From Pimelobacter simplex (lineage in GTDB: Bacteria > Actinomycetota > Actinomycetes > Propionibacteriales > Nocardioidaceae), in contig JADCLI010000047.1 in the NCBI GenBank assembly GCA_016803235.1, positions 1-43,599 of the forward strand: a stretch of DNA of 43,599 nt. Direction: 5' to 3'. The notes beneath the pieces were generated by a model. The model did no database searches. It had not been told where the DNA came from and saw nothing but the letters and a program-made list of their open reading frames with translations. This document shows, one piece after another, positions 1-7,189 of this stretch (the first letter of the stretch is position 1; every line of letters starts with the position of its first letter). The translations under genes and the position numbers were made by a program.

Positions 1-1863
1 CTGTCGAACACCGCCTCGCTGGCGATGATGGGCACTCTCGCCGGCCCGTGGGGCGTTGCAATCGGTGCCGGCGCTGGCGCAGTAATGGACCTGTCCTCGG
101 CGCTCGACGTCAGCACCTCGTCGGTCGCGTCGTTCAACGCAGCGCTGGCGTCCGGTAGCGCTGATCAGATGCTCGCCGAGATCGCTGCCATCGAGAAGGA
201 GCTCGCCAGCCTCGCCAACATCTCCGAGCTCAACGGCATCGGCGACTTCGCCAAGGCCAGCCGGCTCAACGTCCAGGACGCCTTCGCCAACATCGGACTC
301 GGCGAGTTCTCCGACTCCAGCGGCGACCTGGAGCGGCGCAAGTCCGTACTCGAGGGTCAGGTCGAGGCCGCCCAGCGTGCCGCGCTGGCCGAGGCCGGGT
401 TCTCCGACGCGGTCCGCCAGACGGGCGAGGATGCCGGATTCACCGCCAGCCAGCTCCTCAGTCTGGCCGACAACACCGAGCAGTCGTCCGCTGCCGCGTG
501 GGGCGCGTTCGACGCCCAGACGCGCCTCGGCGAGTCGCTGGACTCGCTCGCGGAGGCCGCGAACAAGGGCAAGCGCGGCCTCGATGCCAGCGCCGAGGGC
601 GGCCGGGAGAATCGGACCGAGCTGTCGAACCTCGCGGTGGCTTGGGAGCAGACCAAGGCGGCGATGGAGGCGAACGGCGCTGCCACCGAGGACGTCGAAG
701 CGCAGTACCGCAACGTCCGCCGCTCCCTGATCGAGGCCGCCATCAAGATGGGCGCGACTAAGAAGGAGGCGCGAGAACTCGCGGGCCAGCTCGAGAAGCC
801 GATGTCGCTGGTCATCAAGGACAAGACCCAGGGCGCGGTTGCCAGCGCCAAGGCCGCGATCGCCGACCTTCGACGCTCGATCGAGGGCAAGCCGATCATC
901 CAGAGGGTCGAGGTCCAGCGGACCTACGGCAAGGGCGCCACAGTCGGCACGCCGGGCGGCATGACAGAGCTTCTGGGCGGGGGCACCGGCACCGGAGCCG
1001 ACGGCGCCACGGTCCCGAAGACCGGCCTTCCCTACGCCGACCGGCATCTCTATCTGCTGGCCGATGGCGAGCGCGTCACCTCGAACAGGTACGGGCAGGT
1101 CGACCGGAGCCGCAAGGCGCTCGACCTCATCAACAGCGGCCAACTCAACGACCGGATCCTTGGGCTCGCCGACGGTGGCACTGCTGGCAAGGCGGGCAAG
1201 CGCAACAAGAACATGTCGTTCCTCGGCTACGACATCGTCAACCAGGTACCGCGCTCCCTCAAGGACTTCATCAACGGCCTAGAGGCCAGCCGGGACGCGC
1301 TCCAGTCGGAGATCTCGGCCCGCGAGGACGTCGCCAAGCAGCTCGGTGAGTCGGTCATGAGTAAGTTGACCACCAGCCTGTTCCCCGGCTCCGACATCTG
1401 GAGTGCGGGTGGCACGTGGCAGGACGTGATCGGCGGCCTGAATGGTGGCACTGCGTCGGCGAACATGTGGCGCGCGAACGCTGACCGCCTCAGTGCCCTC
1501 GGCCTCGATGAGCCGGGCGCGCTCAGTGCGCTGCTAACCCAGGCGTCTCCCGAAGACCTGGCCAACCTCGCGGCAACGGCCACTCAGGAGCAGATCGCCC
1601 AGTACGAGCAGGCGTTCCAGATGAACGCCGCTGCCGTGGCCGGCGCGGGTGCTCAGGCCCAGGCGGCGCAGTACGCGGCGATGGCTGCCGAGCTCGCAGC
1701 GTCTCGGGCGGAACTGGTCCGGCTGAACGCGCAGTTCGCGGCATTCAGCAAGAACGGCCCTGCCGCGACTGGCGCCGCTGCCGGGAAGGCCGCAGCCGAC
1801 GCAGGCAACAAGGGCGCCGGCAAGGGTGCACGCAACCGGAACAGGAGTGCACTGACGCGATGA
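1..1863 (+). CDS. Phage tail tape-measure protein, C-terminal part (5' end outside window)
   Basis: The frame is open from base 1, so this is the last ~620 residues of a longer protein. The start shows a short hydrophobic Gly/Ala stretch (AGPWGVAIGAGAGAVM) of the kind found inside tape-measure proteins. Long Ala/Glu/Lys/Leu helical segments with coiled-coil character follow. Around residues 300-350 there is a Gly-rich part (GGGTGTGADGA) followed by LPYADRHLYLLADGERVTSNR, a motif common near the C-terminus of actinophage tape-measure proteins. The tail is Ala/Lys/Gly-rich. In tailed phages this protein sets tail length and helps DNA entry. No minor tail genes follow on this strand; the next genes run in the opposite direction, so the tail module is incomplete or rearranged here. 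The family call rests on composition and the Gly-rich motif, not on a search. Confidence 0.8.
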   Translation: MSNTASLAMMGTLAGPWGVAIGAGAGAVMDLSSALDVSTSSVASFNAALASGSADQMLAEIAAIEKELASLANISELNGIGDFAKASRLNVQDAFANIGLGEFSDSSGDLERRKSVLEGQVEAAQRAALAEAGFSDAVRQTGEDAGFTASQLLSLADNTEQSSAAAWGAFDAQTRLGESLDSLAEAANKGKRGLDASAEGGRENRTELSNLAVAWEQTKAAMEANGAATEDVEAQYRNVRRSLIEAAIKMGATKKEARELAGQLEKPMSLVIKDKTQGAVASAKAAIADLRRSIEGKPIIQRVEVQRTYGKGATVGTPGGMTELLGGGTGTGADGATVPKTGLPYADRHLYLLADGERVTSNRYGQVDRSRKALDLINSGQLNDRILGLADGGTAGKAGKRNKNMSFLGYDIVNQVPRSLKDFINGLEASRDALQSEISAREDVAKQLGESVMSKLTTSLFPGSDIWSAGGTWQDVIGGLNGGTASANMWRANADRLSALGLDEPGALSALLTQASPEDLANLAATATQEQIAQYEQAFQMNAAAVAGAGAQAQAAQYAAMAAELAASRAELVRLNAQFAAFSKNGPAATGAAAGKAAADAGNKGAGKGARNRNRSALTR

Positions 1864-1877
1864 CGCAGCGGGCGTGG

Positions 1878-1903
1878 CCACGAGGCTAACCCGGACCTCG
1901 TGG
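1878..1903. terminator. Hairpin between convergent genes, likely bidirectional terminator
   Basis: A perfect 8-bp stem (CCACGAGG / CCTCGTGG) closes a 10-nt loop. It lies 15 bases after the stop of the tape-measure gene and 39 bases after the stop of the leftward toxin gene. There is no U-tract, as is usual in high-GC actinobacteria. Its position between two converging genes supports a terminator acting in both directions. Confidence 0.55.
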
Positions 1904-1941
1904 ACCAGGCCCGCACCTGCGCGGCGGCCACGCTTTCGGGA

Positions 1942-2340
1942 CTAGTGACTTCCCAGCGCCACCAAGACGATCTGTACCACCCGGTGCTTGTCCCCCTGGG
2001 ATGCGATGTACTCCGGATTGAAGCGGTAGTCGACGCGAGCAGCGCCAGTCAGTTCGTAGTGGTAGACCCGCGACATGCCACCCTTCGCGGCGTACTGGTT
2101 GCCTTTCATTGGCGAGACCGTCCCCAACAAGGGCGGTTGGTCGGGGCGGGTCGTCAGATGCCTCCAGAGTTCCCCGGCGTTGCTCTCACCACATACCTCG
2201 AGGATCCTGTTCCACTCGCGGACCATCTTGCGGTGGACGAGGATTCGCCACTGGGGCGCCTCTGGCGGTCGTCCCGGGCCCGGGTATCGAGCGGCGACAA
2301 ACGGCCGGTAGGAATGCGGCAGAGGATCATCGGTGGGCAT
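1942..2340 (-). CDS. RelE-like toxin of a type II toxin-antitoxin pair
   Basis: This 132-residue protein belongs to an actinobacterial family often labelled cytotoxic translational repressor. Visible features are the PGRPPEAPQWRILVHRKMVREW block, a HLTTRPDQPPLLGT block, a central basic stretch and a C-terminal HYELTGAARVDYRFN segment resembling the last strands of a RelE/ParE fold. Family members are thought to act as mRNA interferases or translation inhibitors; the catalytic residues cannot be fixed from sequence alone. Its ATG shares one base with the TGA of the upstream gene (TGATG), so the two are translationally coupled. Antitoxin-first order is typical of type II modules. The gene sits beside phage genes, as addiction modules often do. 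Toxicity is inferred. Confidence 0.7.
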   Translation of the reverse strand: MPTDDPLPHSYRPFVAARYPGPGRPPEAPQWRILVHRKMVREWNRILEVCGESNAGELWRHLTTRPDQPPLLGTVSPMKGNQYAAKGGMSRVYHYELTGAARVDYRFNPEYIASQGDKHRVVQIVLVALGSH

Positions 2341-2816
2341 CAGTCTGGTTCGCCCGTCGCTTCCAGCCAGTCCGCGTCGTCGACTTCGCCATCCAGGATG
2401 GCCCGGGCGGTTGGATCACTGAGGGTGCTTGCGCTCATCCGCCAAGCGCGGAGGACCGCGTCTACAACCTCGTCATCCTCACCGGATGCTGCACGGGTGA
2501 TTGCGTCGTTGATCTCTGACTGGAACTCCGCAATGTCGTCATCATCGAAGACCTCGATGAATGCCCAAGGGCCGAAGTCCTGGGGACGGCGGTCGTCGCG
2601 AGGTCGACGCAGTGCGGCATCCAGCAGTAGGTACGCCAAGGCGTGGTCTCTGATGGCACTCAGGTGCTCTAGCCGAGCTTCCCTGAGAAGAACAAGAGAG
2701 TCGCCAGAGGTGGTTCGCAGCCGAGCCTGGCTCTGGCGCCCCTCTTCGATGAACTCGCGGCGTGCGCCGGTGCTTAGGTCCGATGCTTGATAGATCTTGT
2801 CGGCGGTACGAGGCAT
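2340..2816 (-). CDS. Phd/YefM-like antitoxin
   Basis: A 158-residue acidic protein and the first gene of the pair. The N-terminal part (about residues 10-50) has the Phd/YefM pattern: a short ASDLS-like strand/helix start, RREFIEEG, then ARLRTTSGDSLVLL, matching the small DNA-binding domain of prevent-host-death antitoxins. The C-terminal half is strongly acidic (DDDDIAEF, SGEDDEVVD, DGEVDDADW), as expected for a segment that wraps a basic toxin. ATG at 2816 is chosen because a GGGGG-containing ribosome site lies about 7 bases upstream; a TTG six codons earlier (2834) is possible. The promoter side carries repeated GTAAG/CTTAC palindromes suited to autoregulation. It is longer than classical Phd (~73 residues), so part of the protein has no assigned role. 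Confidence 0.65.
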   Translation of the reverse strand: MPRTADKIYQASDLSTGARREFIEEGRQSQARLRTTSGDSLVLLREARLEHLSAIRDHALAYLLLDAALRRPRDDRRPQDFGPWAFIEVFDDDDIAEFQSEINDAITRAASGEDDEVVDAVLRAWRMSASTLSDPTARAILDGEVDDADWLEATGEPD

Positions 2817-2846
2817 GTCCCAACCCCCTCTCAATGATCCTTAGAT

Positions 2847-2907
2847 GTAAGATCTTCCCCTAAATCTTACACGTAAGAACCAGGGCAGGCATTACGAAAT
2901 CTCGTAA
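2847..2907. promoter_or_regulatory. Cluster of GTAAG/CTTAC palindromes, probable operator of the toxin-antitoxin pair
   Basis: In the AT-rich gap upstream of the antitoxin start there are three related inverted repeats. GTAAGAT (2847-2853) pairs with ATCTTAC (2864-2870). CTTAC-AC-GTAAG occupies 2866-2877. TTACGA-AATC-TCGTAA occupies 2892-2907. All contain the same five-base core in alternating orientation. This is the arrangement expected for cooperative binding of an autoregulating antitoxin or toxin-antitoxin complex. The binding protein is inferred from position. Confidence 0.55.
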
Positions 2908-2913
2908 GGCGGA

Positions 2914-3600
2914 TCACTGCAAGCCGGCTGGCGTCGTCGTCATGACCAGCGCGAAGTAGCTCCGCACCTGCTCGGAGACCGTGCGGCCACCCGCGCGCGC
3001 CTGCGAACGAAGGATCATCTCGACGTCGGACAACAGCACCTTGACGAGGTCTGCCCAGTGCTCCTCATCGAACCAATCGGCAACCTCCAGGAGGAGGTGG
3101 CCGAGCATTTGTACGACGGGGATCATGTCATCGAGGTCCAGCGACTGCTGGATCCCCCACGGCGCGCTACCCCTCCGGACGAAGTGGTGGGCAAGGAGGC
3201 AAGTCTGCGCGGCCCTTATCGCCGTGGTCAGCTTTTGGCCGGTCTCTTCGTCTTCATCCGTGACCTCGTAGTCGGCACCAGCGAGCGCCAGGATCACATC
3301 GACAACCGGCGAGTCGTCAACGTGTGCGAGCAGTTCGCACAGGTCGCCAACACGAGTCAGCATGTAGTAGAAGCGGTTCTCGGCGAACTCCCGCTCGACC
3401 TCCAGGGCGGCATTCGCATTGATGAAGCCAACAGCGCTTCGAACAAGGTGGACCCCGTGATGCTCGACGCCCTCGCCGATCAAGCGGTCCCGAGTAGCTC
3501 CATCCTTCATGACGACCTGACAGGTGATGATCTCCTGGAGCGCGAGGCGCGCCGCGTAGATCTCATCAGGGGTGGGCACCTCGTGCGACATGGGCAACAT
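2914..3600 (-). CDS. Hypothetical protein, helical, 228 aa
   Basis: I do not recognise this family. The protein is mostly alpha-helical and acidic, with no clear signal peptide or membrane segment. Notable parts are IYAARLALQEIITCQVVMKDGATRD near the start, an acidic DYEVTDEDEETGQK segment in the middle and LLLEVADWFDEEHWADLVKVLLSDVEMIL in the last third. Two start codons are possible (3600 and 3591); neither has a strong ribosome site. It lies upstream of the toxin-antitoxin pair on the same strand, separated by the palindrome cluster, so it is probably a separate unit. GC content looks lower than in most neighbours, which fits phage or accessory DNA. Confidence 0.6.
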   Translation of the reverse strand: MLPMSHEVPTPDEIYAARLALQEIITCQVVMKDGATRDRLIGEGVEHHGVHLVRSAVGFINANAALEVEREFAENRFYYMLTRVGDLCELLAHVDDSPVVDVILALAGADYEVTDEDEETGQKLTTAIRAAQTCLLAHHFVRRGSAPWGIQQSLDLDDMIPVVQMLGHLLLEVADWFDEEHWADLVKVLLSDVEMILRSQARAGGRTVSEQVRSYFALVMTTTPAGLQ

Positions 3601-3707
3601 CTAACCCGGTTCTCACCTCGCCCATCGGGCGATTAGCTGATGCTCCTGCTGCGACCGGAGCGCTTCCGGCGACCCGTTGTGTTCCAGGCTGACCGTAGCC
3701 TCCGACC

Positions 3708-3941
3708 ATGACCGGAGCAGCCACGGGCGGCGCACACGTGTGGGTAGTCAAGCCCACGGTGCCGATTCCCTGGCCCGGCCTGATCCTCGACCGCCGGCGG
3801 TTGCCCGACGGGTCCTGGGAGGCGCTCGTGACCTACATCGAGCGTATGACGATCAACCAAAAGGTCATCACTACGTGGGTGCCCTACGACTGGCTGCGGA
3901 AGGGTGCTCAGCGACCAGCCGGCGGCACGGCCTACGGCTGA
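3708..3941 (+). CDS. Small hypothetical protein (77 aa), phage/actinobacterial accessory type
   Basis: A short compact protein that begins MTGAATGGAHVWVV and carries PGLILDRRRLPDGSWEALVTYIER, then TTWVPYDWLRKG. The pattern of a hydrophobic strand, PGL, a basic patch, W-ALV-Y and WVP--WLR recurs in small actinobacterial proteins of unknown function and suggests a small beta-barrel (SH3-like). It is transcribed away from the 2914-3600 gene, with a divergent promoter space of about 107 bases. No function can be assigned. Confidence 0.6.
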   Translation: MTGAATGGAHVWVVKPTVPIPWPGLILDRRRLPDGSWEALVTYIERMTINQKVITTWVPYDWLRKGAQRPAGGTAYG

Positions 3942-3952
3942 CGTCGGCTGCG

Positions 3953-3998
3953 CATCGACCACCCGATGAGCACGCCATCGACCACCCGATGAGCACGC
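3953..3998. repeat. Two exact 23-bp tandem repeats, each able to form a small hairpin
   Basis: The unit at 3953-3975 (CATCGACCACCCGATG then AGCACGC) is repeated exactly at 3976-3998. Inside each copy CATCG and CGATG form a 5-bp stem with a 6-base loop. The repeats lie in the noncoding gap between two small rightward genes. Confidence 0.75.
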
Positions 3999-4073
3999 CA
4001 CCGACCGCGGCAGCGACATGGGTGATGATGAGTAGCGCGTCCACGTGGATGATCTTTCTGTCGGGGGTCGCCG

Positions 4074-4268
4074 ATGTACTGCGGCCTCCCGCTCAACGAG
4101 GAGGCCCATCGTGCTCGGCGCCATTTTCGCCACCGCTCCATCCAAGCGTCGGTCGCTGCTGGAATGACGCTCGCGGCGGCCTCGGTCGTCGCCGACGTCC
4201 CCTGGCCGTTCTGGGGCGCGTGGGCCGCGCTCTCCGTCATCTCGCTCGCCCAGGCGGTGCGCCAGTGA
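4074..4268 (+). CDS. Small membrane protein (64 aa)
   Basis: The N-terminal ~25 residues are polar and basic (EEAHRARRHFRHRS). Two hydrophobic segments follow, about residues 26-41 (SVAAGMTLAAASVVAD) and 45-62 (PFWGAWAALSVISLAQAV), separated by a Pro/Trp turn. This predicts a short two-helix membrane hairpin with the basic end in the cytoplasm. Its TGA overlaps the GTG start of the next gene (GTGA), so the two are coupled. The family is not recognised. A phage or accessory membrane protein such as a holin-like peptide is possible, but nothing specific supports lysis. Confidence 0.5.
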   Translation: MYCGLPLNEEAHRARRHFRHRSIQASVAAGMTLAAASVVADVPWPFWGAWAALSVISLAQAVRQ

Positions 4269-4492
4269 CCGACCTTCTCAAGGCCGTCCAGACGGTGACC
4301 GTGGACACGGTCGAGGCGACGTGCAGCGTGCTCGACCGGGTGCCGTGGCTCTACCGGACTGACGACGGCTGGCGTTGGTCGCGCCACGGCGGGATCGGGT
4401 GCGTGCTCGGCATCTCCCGCCTTGCTCTGCGCCTCGACGACAGGTGGGAGACCGGACACTTTCAGCCGGTTACTCAGTCCTCTTCCGAGTAA
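4265..4492 (+). CDS. Small hypothetical protein (75 aa)
   Basis: It starts at a GTG overlapping the stop of the preceding membrane-protein gene (GTGA), which decides the start. The protein begins VTDLLKAVQTVTVDTVEA and contains DRVPWLYRTDDGWRWSRHG followed by a hydrophobic, basic tail. No family is recognised. The overlap suggests joint translation with the membrane protein. Its 3' end overlaps the 3' end of the converging leftward gene by 19 bases. Confidence 0.5.
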   Translation: MTDLLKAVQTVTVDTVEATCSVLDRVPWLYRTDDGWRWSRHGGIGCVLGISRLALRLDDRWETGHFQPVTQSSSE

Positions 4493-4680
4493 TCACCTGA
4501 GTAGGCCGGAAGCTCGAGGAGCCAGGACGCGAGCATCTTGCCGTTCGGATGCTTGTCCAGTGCGACCCAGTCGGTCTCGGTGGGCTCGTCGAGCAACCGG
4601 AGCACCAGGTGGCGGGTCGGCCTGTCGAGCGACTGGAAGGTCTCCAGGTCGATCGACTGCACACGTCCGGGATCCTTCAT
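4474..4680 (-). CDS. Small hypothetical protein (68 aa)
   Basis: ATG at 4680 follows a good AAGGAG ribosome site, so this is probably a real gene. The protein (MKDPGRVQSIDLETFQSLD...) is acidic at its C-terminus (GDYSEED) and carries RPTRHLVLRLLDEPTETDW in the middle. No family is recognised. It lies 19 bases downstream of the ParB-like gene on the same strand and is likely cotranscribed with it. Confidence 0.6.
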   Translation of the reverse strand: MKDPGRVQSIDLETFQSLDRPTRHLVLRLLDEPTETDWVALDKHPNGKMLASWLLELPAYSGDYSEED

Positions 4681-4699
4681 CGGTGGTCTCCTTGGTGGG

Positions 4700-5512
4700 C
4701 TACTTCGGCTCCGGGAAGTTCTCGTTCGTCAGCCCGCCCTTGGGCATCTGGAGCTTGGTGCGCATCTCGCCGGCACGATGTGCGTTCCAAGCGCGGATGG
4801 TCAGGGCAAGGCCCTCGGTCTCGTTGATCCGGCCGCCGGAGACTCGGAGCTTGATCACGCGGTTGCGCAGGACGGCGATGGGGTCCGTTGCAGGGACGCC
4901 ATCCCCGTCCGCGACCCGGAGCAGGAACCAGGTCGCGGCATCCGAGTCGATCTTGGCGAACAGGTAGTGGCACAACCCGACGACAGACGCGGGCAGCCGC
5001 TCGCGCGAGGCGAGCCGGGACGCCAACTCCGCAGACGAGCGGATCTCAGGGTGCCGGTCGAGGAAGTCGTCCATCTCGAGCGCAGTGGGCTTGAGGTTGC
5101 CAGTGTTGGTGCGCACGCCCCGCTCCCACATCACGGCGCGACGAACGACCGATGCCAAGGTGCTGGTGTTCTCCTCGCCGGCCAACTTGAGGGCGTCCGC
5201 GTAGGTCCGTTTGGCGCCGGTGTCGACGGTCGCCATGACGTCGTCGCCGAGGTTGCGCACGACGACCATCTGAACTGTCGCGCCGGCCTGCACGACTGCG
5301 CTCAGGCGGTGCTGGCCGTCCAGCAGGACGCCGCCAGGACCGAACTTGATCGTCTCTCCATTGAGCCGCCAGTGGCCGGCCTCGATGTCCCGGGCGTAGG
5401 CGTCGATCACGCTGCGACGGACGTTGCGGTTGTTGGGGTTGCGGCTCAGCCAGGTCTCGGCGAGCTGTGGAGTGACCTCGACGATCTCGACGTCGGGTGA
5501 GTGTTCGGGCAT
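4700..5512 (-). CDS. ParB-like nuclease-fold protein of phage type
   Basis: A 270-residue protein with an N-terminal ParB/sulfiredoxin-like domain (about residues 10-110). It reads VEVTPQLAETWLSRNPNNRNVRRSVIDAYARDIEAGHW, then the hallmark LLDGQHRLSAVVQAG, which corresponds to the ParB box II region. The remaining ~160 residues are helical (DTGAKRTYADALKLAGEENT, a Phe/Leu-rich core) and end KLQMPKGGLTNENFPEPK. Such proteins are frequent in actinophages, where roles in DNA nicking, partition or nucleotide modification are suggested but rarely proven. ATG at 5512 is chosen for the GAGGA ribosome site just upstream; an in-frame start 48 bases earlier would remove the regulatory hairpin from the leader. 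See the 5522-5551 entry for likely translational control. Confidence 0.75.
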   Translation of the reverse strand: MPEHSPDVEIVEVTPQLAETWLSRNPNNRNVRRSVIDAYARDIEAGHWRLNGETIKFGPGGVLLDGQHRLSAVVQAGATVQMVVVRNLGDDVMATVDTGAKRTYADALKLAGEENTSTLASVVRRAVMWERGVRTNTGNLKPTALEMDDFLDRHPEIRSSAELASRLASRERLPASVVGLCHYLFAKIDSDAATWFLLRVADGDGVPATDPIAVLRNRVIKLRVSGGRINETEGLALTIRAWNAHRAGEMRTKLQMPKGGLTNENFPEPK

Positions 5513-5521
5513 GGCGGAGTC

Positions 5522-5551
5522 CTCGAAGTGAAGGTTGGTGAACTTCGAGGC
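5522..5551 (-). promoter_or_regulatory. Hairpin that encloses the ribosome-binding site of the ParB-like gene
   Basis: On the transcribed strand a perfect 9-bp inverted repeat, CCTCGAAGT - 12 nt - ACTTCGAGG, lies just before the gene. The GAGG of the second arm is the ribosome site, about 9 bases before the ATG. Folding would hide it. A third copy of the core (CTCGAAG, 5561-5567) could pair with the first arm as a competing structure. The motif may instead be a DNA operator, since TTCGAG/CTCGAA occurs three times within 46 bases. Confidence 0.55.
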
Positions 5552-5619
5552 CGAGCGCACTCGAAGATGGGCAAGCGAGCGGGCAAGTCGTCAACTGGTG
5601 ACTTGATCCCTGTCTTCCG

Positions 5620-5669
5620 ACACCTTCTGGCTGTCAACCGGAAGGTGTGCCCGCCCATCGAGGGCGGGC
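5620..5669 (-). terminator. Two adjacent hairpins downstream of the 5706-6053 gene
   Basis: GCCCGCCC-ATCGA-GGGCGGGC (5649-5669) is a perfect 8-bp stem. Directly next to it, ACACCTTCTGG (5620-5630) pairs with CCGGAAGGTGT (5638-5648) with one mismatch and a 7-nt loop. Together they fill most of the gap between the upstream three-gene unit and the ParB-like gene. They may terminate the upstream transcript or form a structured leader for the next gene. There is no U-tract. Confidence 0.45.
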
Positions 5670-5705
5670 GACTTGGTGGCTCGCGGACGGGGATTCGGTA
5701 TCGAA

Positions 5706-6053
5706 TCACCGGACACTCCCGAGGCGGCGCTCGGCGTCCAGTCTGCGGTCGCGCCCGATCGGCCGCCGCTGCTTGAACGCCACAGGCTTCTCGTACATGC
5801 GGTGGAGGTAGTACTGCGCCGCGCGGAACTGATCTATGCGCTCCTCGACGCTCCACCTGCCGACGGGACCGAAAGCGACGGCGTCCGCGAGCCAGCTCTC
5901 GAAGTAGTCCTTCGTCTCCAGCATGGCCTGCAGGGGGCGAGGAGTGCCCTGGGTGAGAGGGTTCGCGGTCTCGTTTGCTCGGCGGTCGCGGTAGATCCGC
6001 AACACCTCGCGCCGCGCTGCCACCGGAAGATATTGGCCTCGGAAGGTGGTCAT
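5706..6053 (-). CDS. Hypothetical protein (115 aa)
   Basis: A basic, helical protein (MTTFRGQYLPVAARREVLRI...). It contains RIYRDRRANETANPLTQGTPRPLQAM, then FESWLADAVAFGPVGRWSVEERIDQFRAAQYYLHRMYEKP, and ends in a strongly basic tail (RRPIGRDRRLDAERRLGS). The ATG lies one base after the stop of the HTH gene, with a GGGAAGG ribosome site inside that gene, so it is coupled to it. No family is recognised. The basic tail would allow nucleic-acid contact; that is inference. Confidence 0.6.
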   Translation of the reverse strand: MTTFRGQYLPVAARREVLRIYRDRRANETANPLTQGTPRPLQAMLETKDYFESWLADAVAFGPVGRWSVEERIDQFRAAQYYLHRMYEKPVAFKQRRPIGRDRRLDAERRLGSVR

Positions 6054-6054
6054 C

Positions 6055-6567
6055 TCAACGACCTTCCCGCTGCCGGCCGAGGTTGGCAGTCCGGATGACC
6101 TGACCCACCGTGGACTCAGACCAGCCGACTCGGAGAGCGATCCTTCCTCGACTCATGCCGGCGGCATGCAGTCGAAGGATCTCGGGGTCCCTATCGAGAC
6201 CACTCACTCGGCGAGTCCGCGTCTGTTGCCAGGGCTGCAGTCGACCGATGTGAGTGAGCCCCTGCTTGCATCGGCACGTGATGCTCACGCAGGCGCCCAA
6301 CTCGACGTCCCAGTGACACTCGGACCAGTAGTAAGACTCCTCTTCGAGTTCCTTCGCCAACGAGTGGAGAGACGACGGCCGGATGAACGCGTACTCCGAG
6401 CCCACTTGGAGGCGAATCCAGATCTGGCCACCGGGGTCATGGGTGACCATGAAGCTTGCGGTGTCCGACGGCCCACCGCCGCCGACCGGGATGTCCCACT
6501 CGGTGACAGAGTTGGAAACGACCTTGGTGCCGGGTCGATTGCCCAGATCTTGAATGGTCCCGCTCAC
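6055..6567 (-). CDS. Protein with C-terminal helix-turn-helix (170 aa)
   Basis: The first ~120 residues form a mixed alpha/beta domain with a Gly/Pro-rich turn (DIPVGGGGPSDTASF), an acidic helix (SLHSLAKELEEESYYW) and a Cys pair (SITCRC). I do not recognise it. The C-terminal ~45 residues, DPEILRLHAAGMSRGRIALR then VGWSESTVGQVIRTA, look like a helix-turn-helix of the resolvase/sigma-region-4 type. A role in DNA binding, perhaps phage gene control, is likely. The GTG start overlaps the stop of the upstream zinc-protein gene (GTGA), and the stop is one base from the next start, so the three genes form a coupled unit. Confidence 0.6.
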   Translation of the reverse strand: MSGTIQDLGNRPGTKVVSNSVTEWDIPVGGGGPSDTASFMVTHDPGGQIWIRLQVGSEYAFIRPSSLHSLAKELEEESYYWSECHWDVELGACVSITCRCKQGLTHIGRLQPWQQTRTRRVSGLDRDPEILRLHAAGMSRGRIALRVGWSESTVGQVIRTANLGRQREGR

Positions 6568-7085
6568 CTGTTCGCCTCTCGCGAGACCGTGTTGTCGTCG
6601 CCGATCACGAGGCCGTGCCGCTCGAGGAAGTTCGCGATGTCCTTGGCGAGCTCTTCCGTGGCGCGGATCTGTTCGATCGAGGAGAACTCGGCAACCGGCT
6701 TCTCGAGCTCGACCGCGACCGATACGGCGGGGTTCTCGCCCCTGGTTACGAGCATCGCGACCTCGGCCACGATCGTTCCGTCGTCGGTGGTCCAGGTGTG
6801 CTCGTGGGAGGTGCCCTCAGCCTGAAAACTGTAGCCCCGGCAGGAGTCGCACCACGTCGGACACGGGTCGCGACGCTCGACCTCTACGTCCCCAGCGCAG
6901 GTGCCACAGAGGAAGACGCTTTCTTCGTAGTCGTAGGTCTCAATGAGCTGAGCGCGCCACCTCTCGGACTCGACAACTGAAGCCCGCGCCTTGTCGCGGC
7001 TCTCCTGGGTGATCGGCGTGGCCTCGGCGCACCGTCCGCACGTCACGACCTCGGGCTCTGGCCGAGTGATGGATGATGTGGTCAT
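6564..7085 (-). CDS. Zinc-binding protein with DUF6907-like part (173 aa)
   Basis: Two CxxC pairs (C16-C19 and C60-C63) can form one four-Cys zinc site. A second cluster, CPTWCDSC (75-82) followed by HEH (94-96), resembles the CPxWC...HxH arrangement of DUF6907-type actinobacterial proteins. The following strands (TIVAEVAMLVTRG, AVSVAVELEKP) and a helix (RATEELAKDIANFLERHGL) also fit that family's order. ATG at 7085 is preferred because GGAGGA lies upstream; an in-frame start 11 codons earlier is less likely. It is the first gene of a three-gene coupled unit in the phage-like segment. DUF6907-type proteins are common on actinobacterial phages and plasmids; no function is known. Confidence 0.6.
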   Translation of the reverse strand: MTTSSITRPEPEVVTCGRCAEATPITQESRDKARASVVESERWRAQLIETYDYEESVFLCGTCAGDVEVERRDPCPTWCDSCRGYSFQAEGTSHEHTWTTDDGTIVAEVAMLVTRGENPAVSVAVELEKPVAEFSSIEQIRATEELAKDIANFLERHGLVIGDDNTVSREANR

Positions 7086-7168
7086 GGTTCTGCGTCCTCC
7101 TCGTGGACGTTGATCCAAGGCCTCGCTGGTGTTGGCGCACCAGACGGGGCCGCTTCCGCTTCTGAGCG

Positions 7169-7188
7169 TGTGTCAGGGGTCCGACACA
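7169..7188. repeat. Inverted repeat at the edge of the phage-like segment
   Basis: TGTGTC (7169-7174) and GACACA (7183-7188) frame an 8-base AGGGGTCC. It lies about 40 bases from the point where tadC homology stops, between the first leftward phage-like gene and tadC. It could be a terminator for tadC or a mark of the element end. No partner copy was seen elsewhere in the window. Confidence 0.35.
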
Positions 7189-7189
7189 T

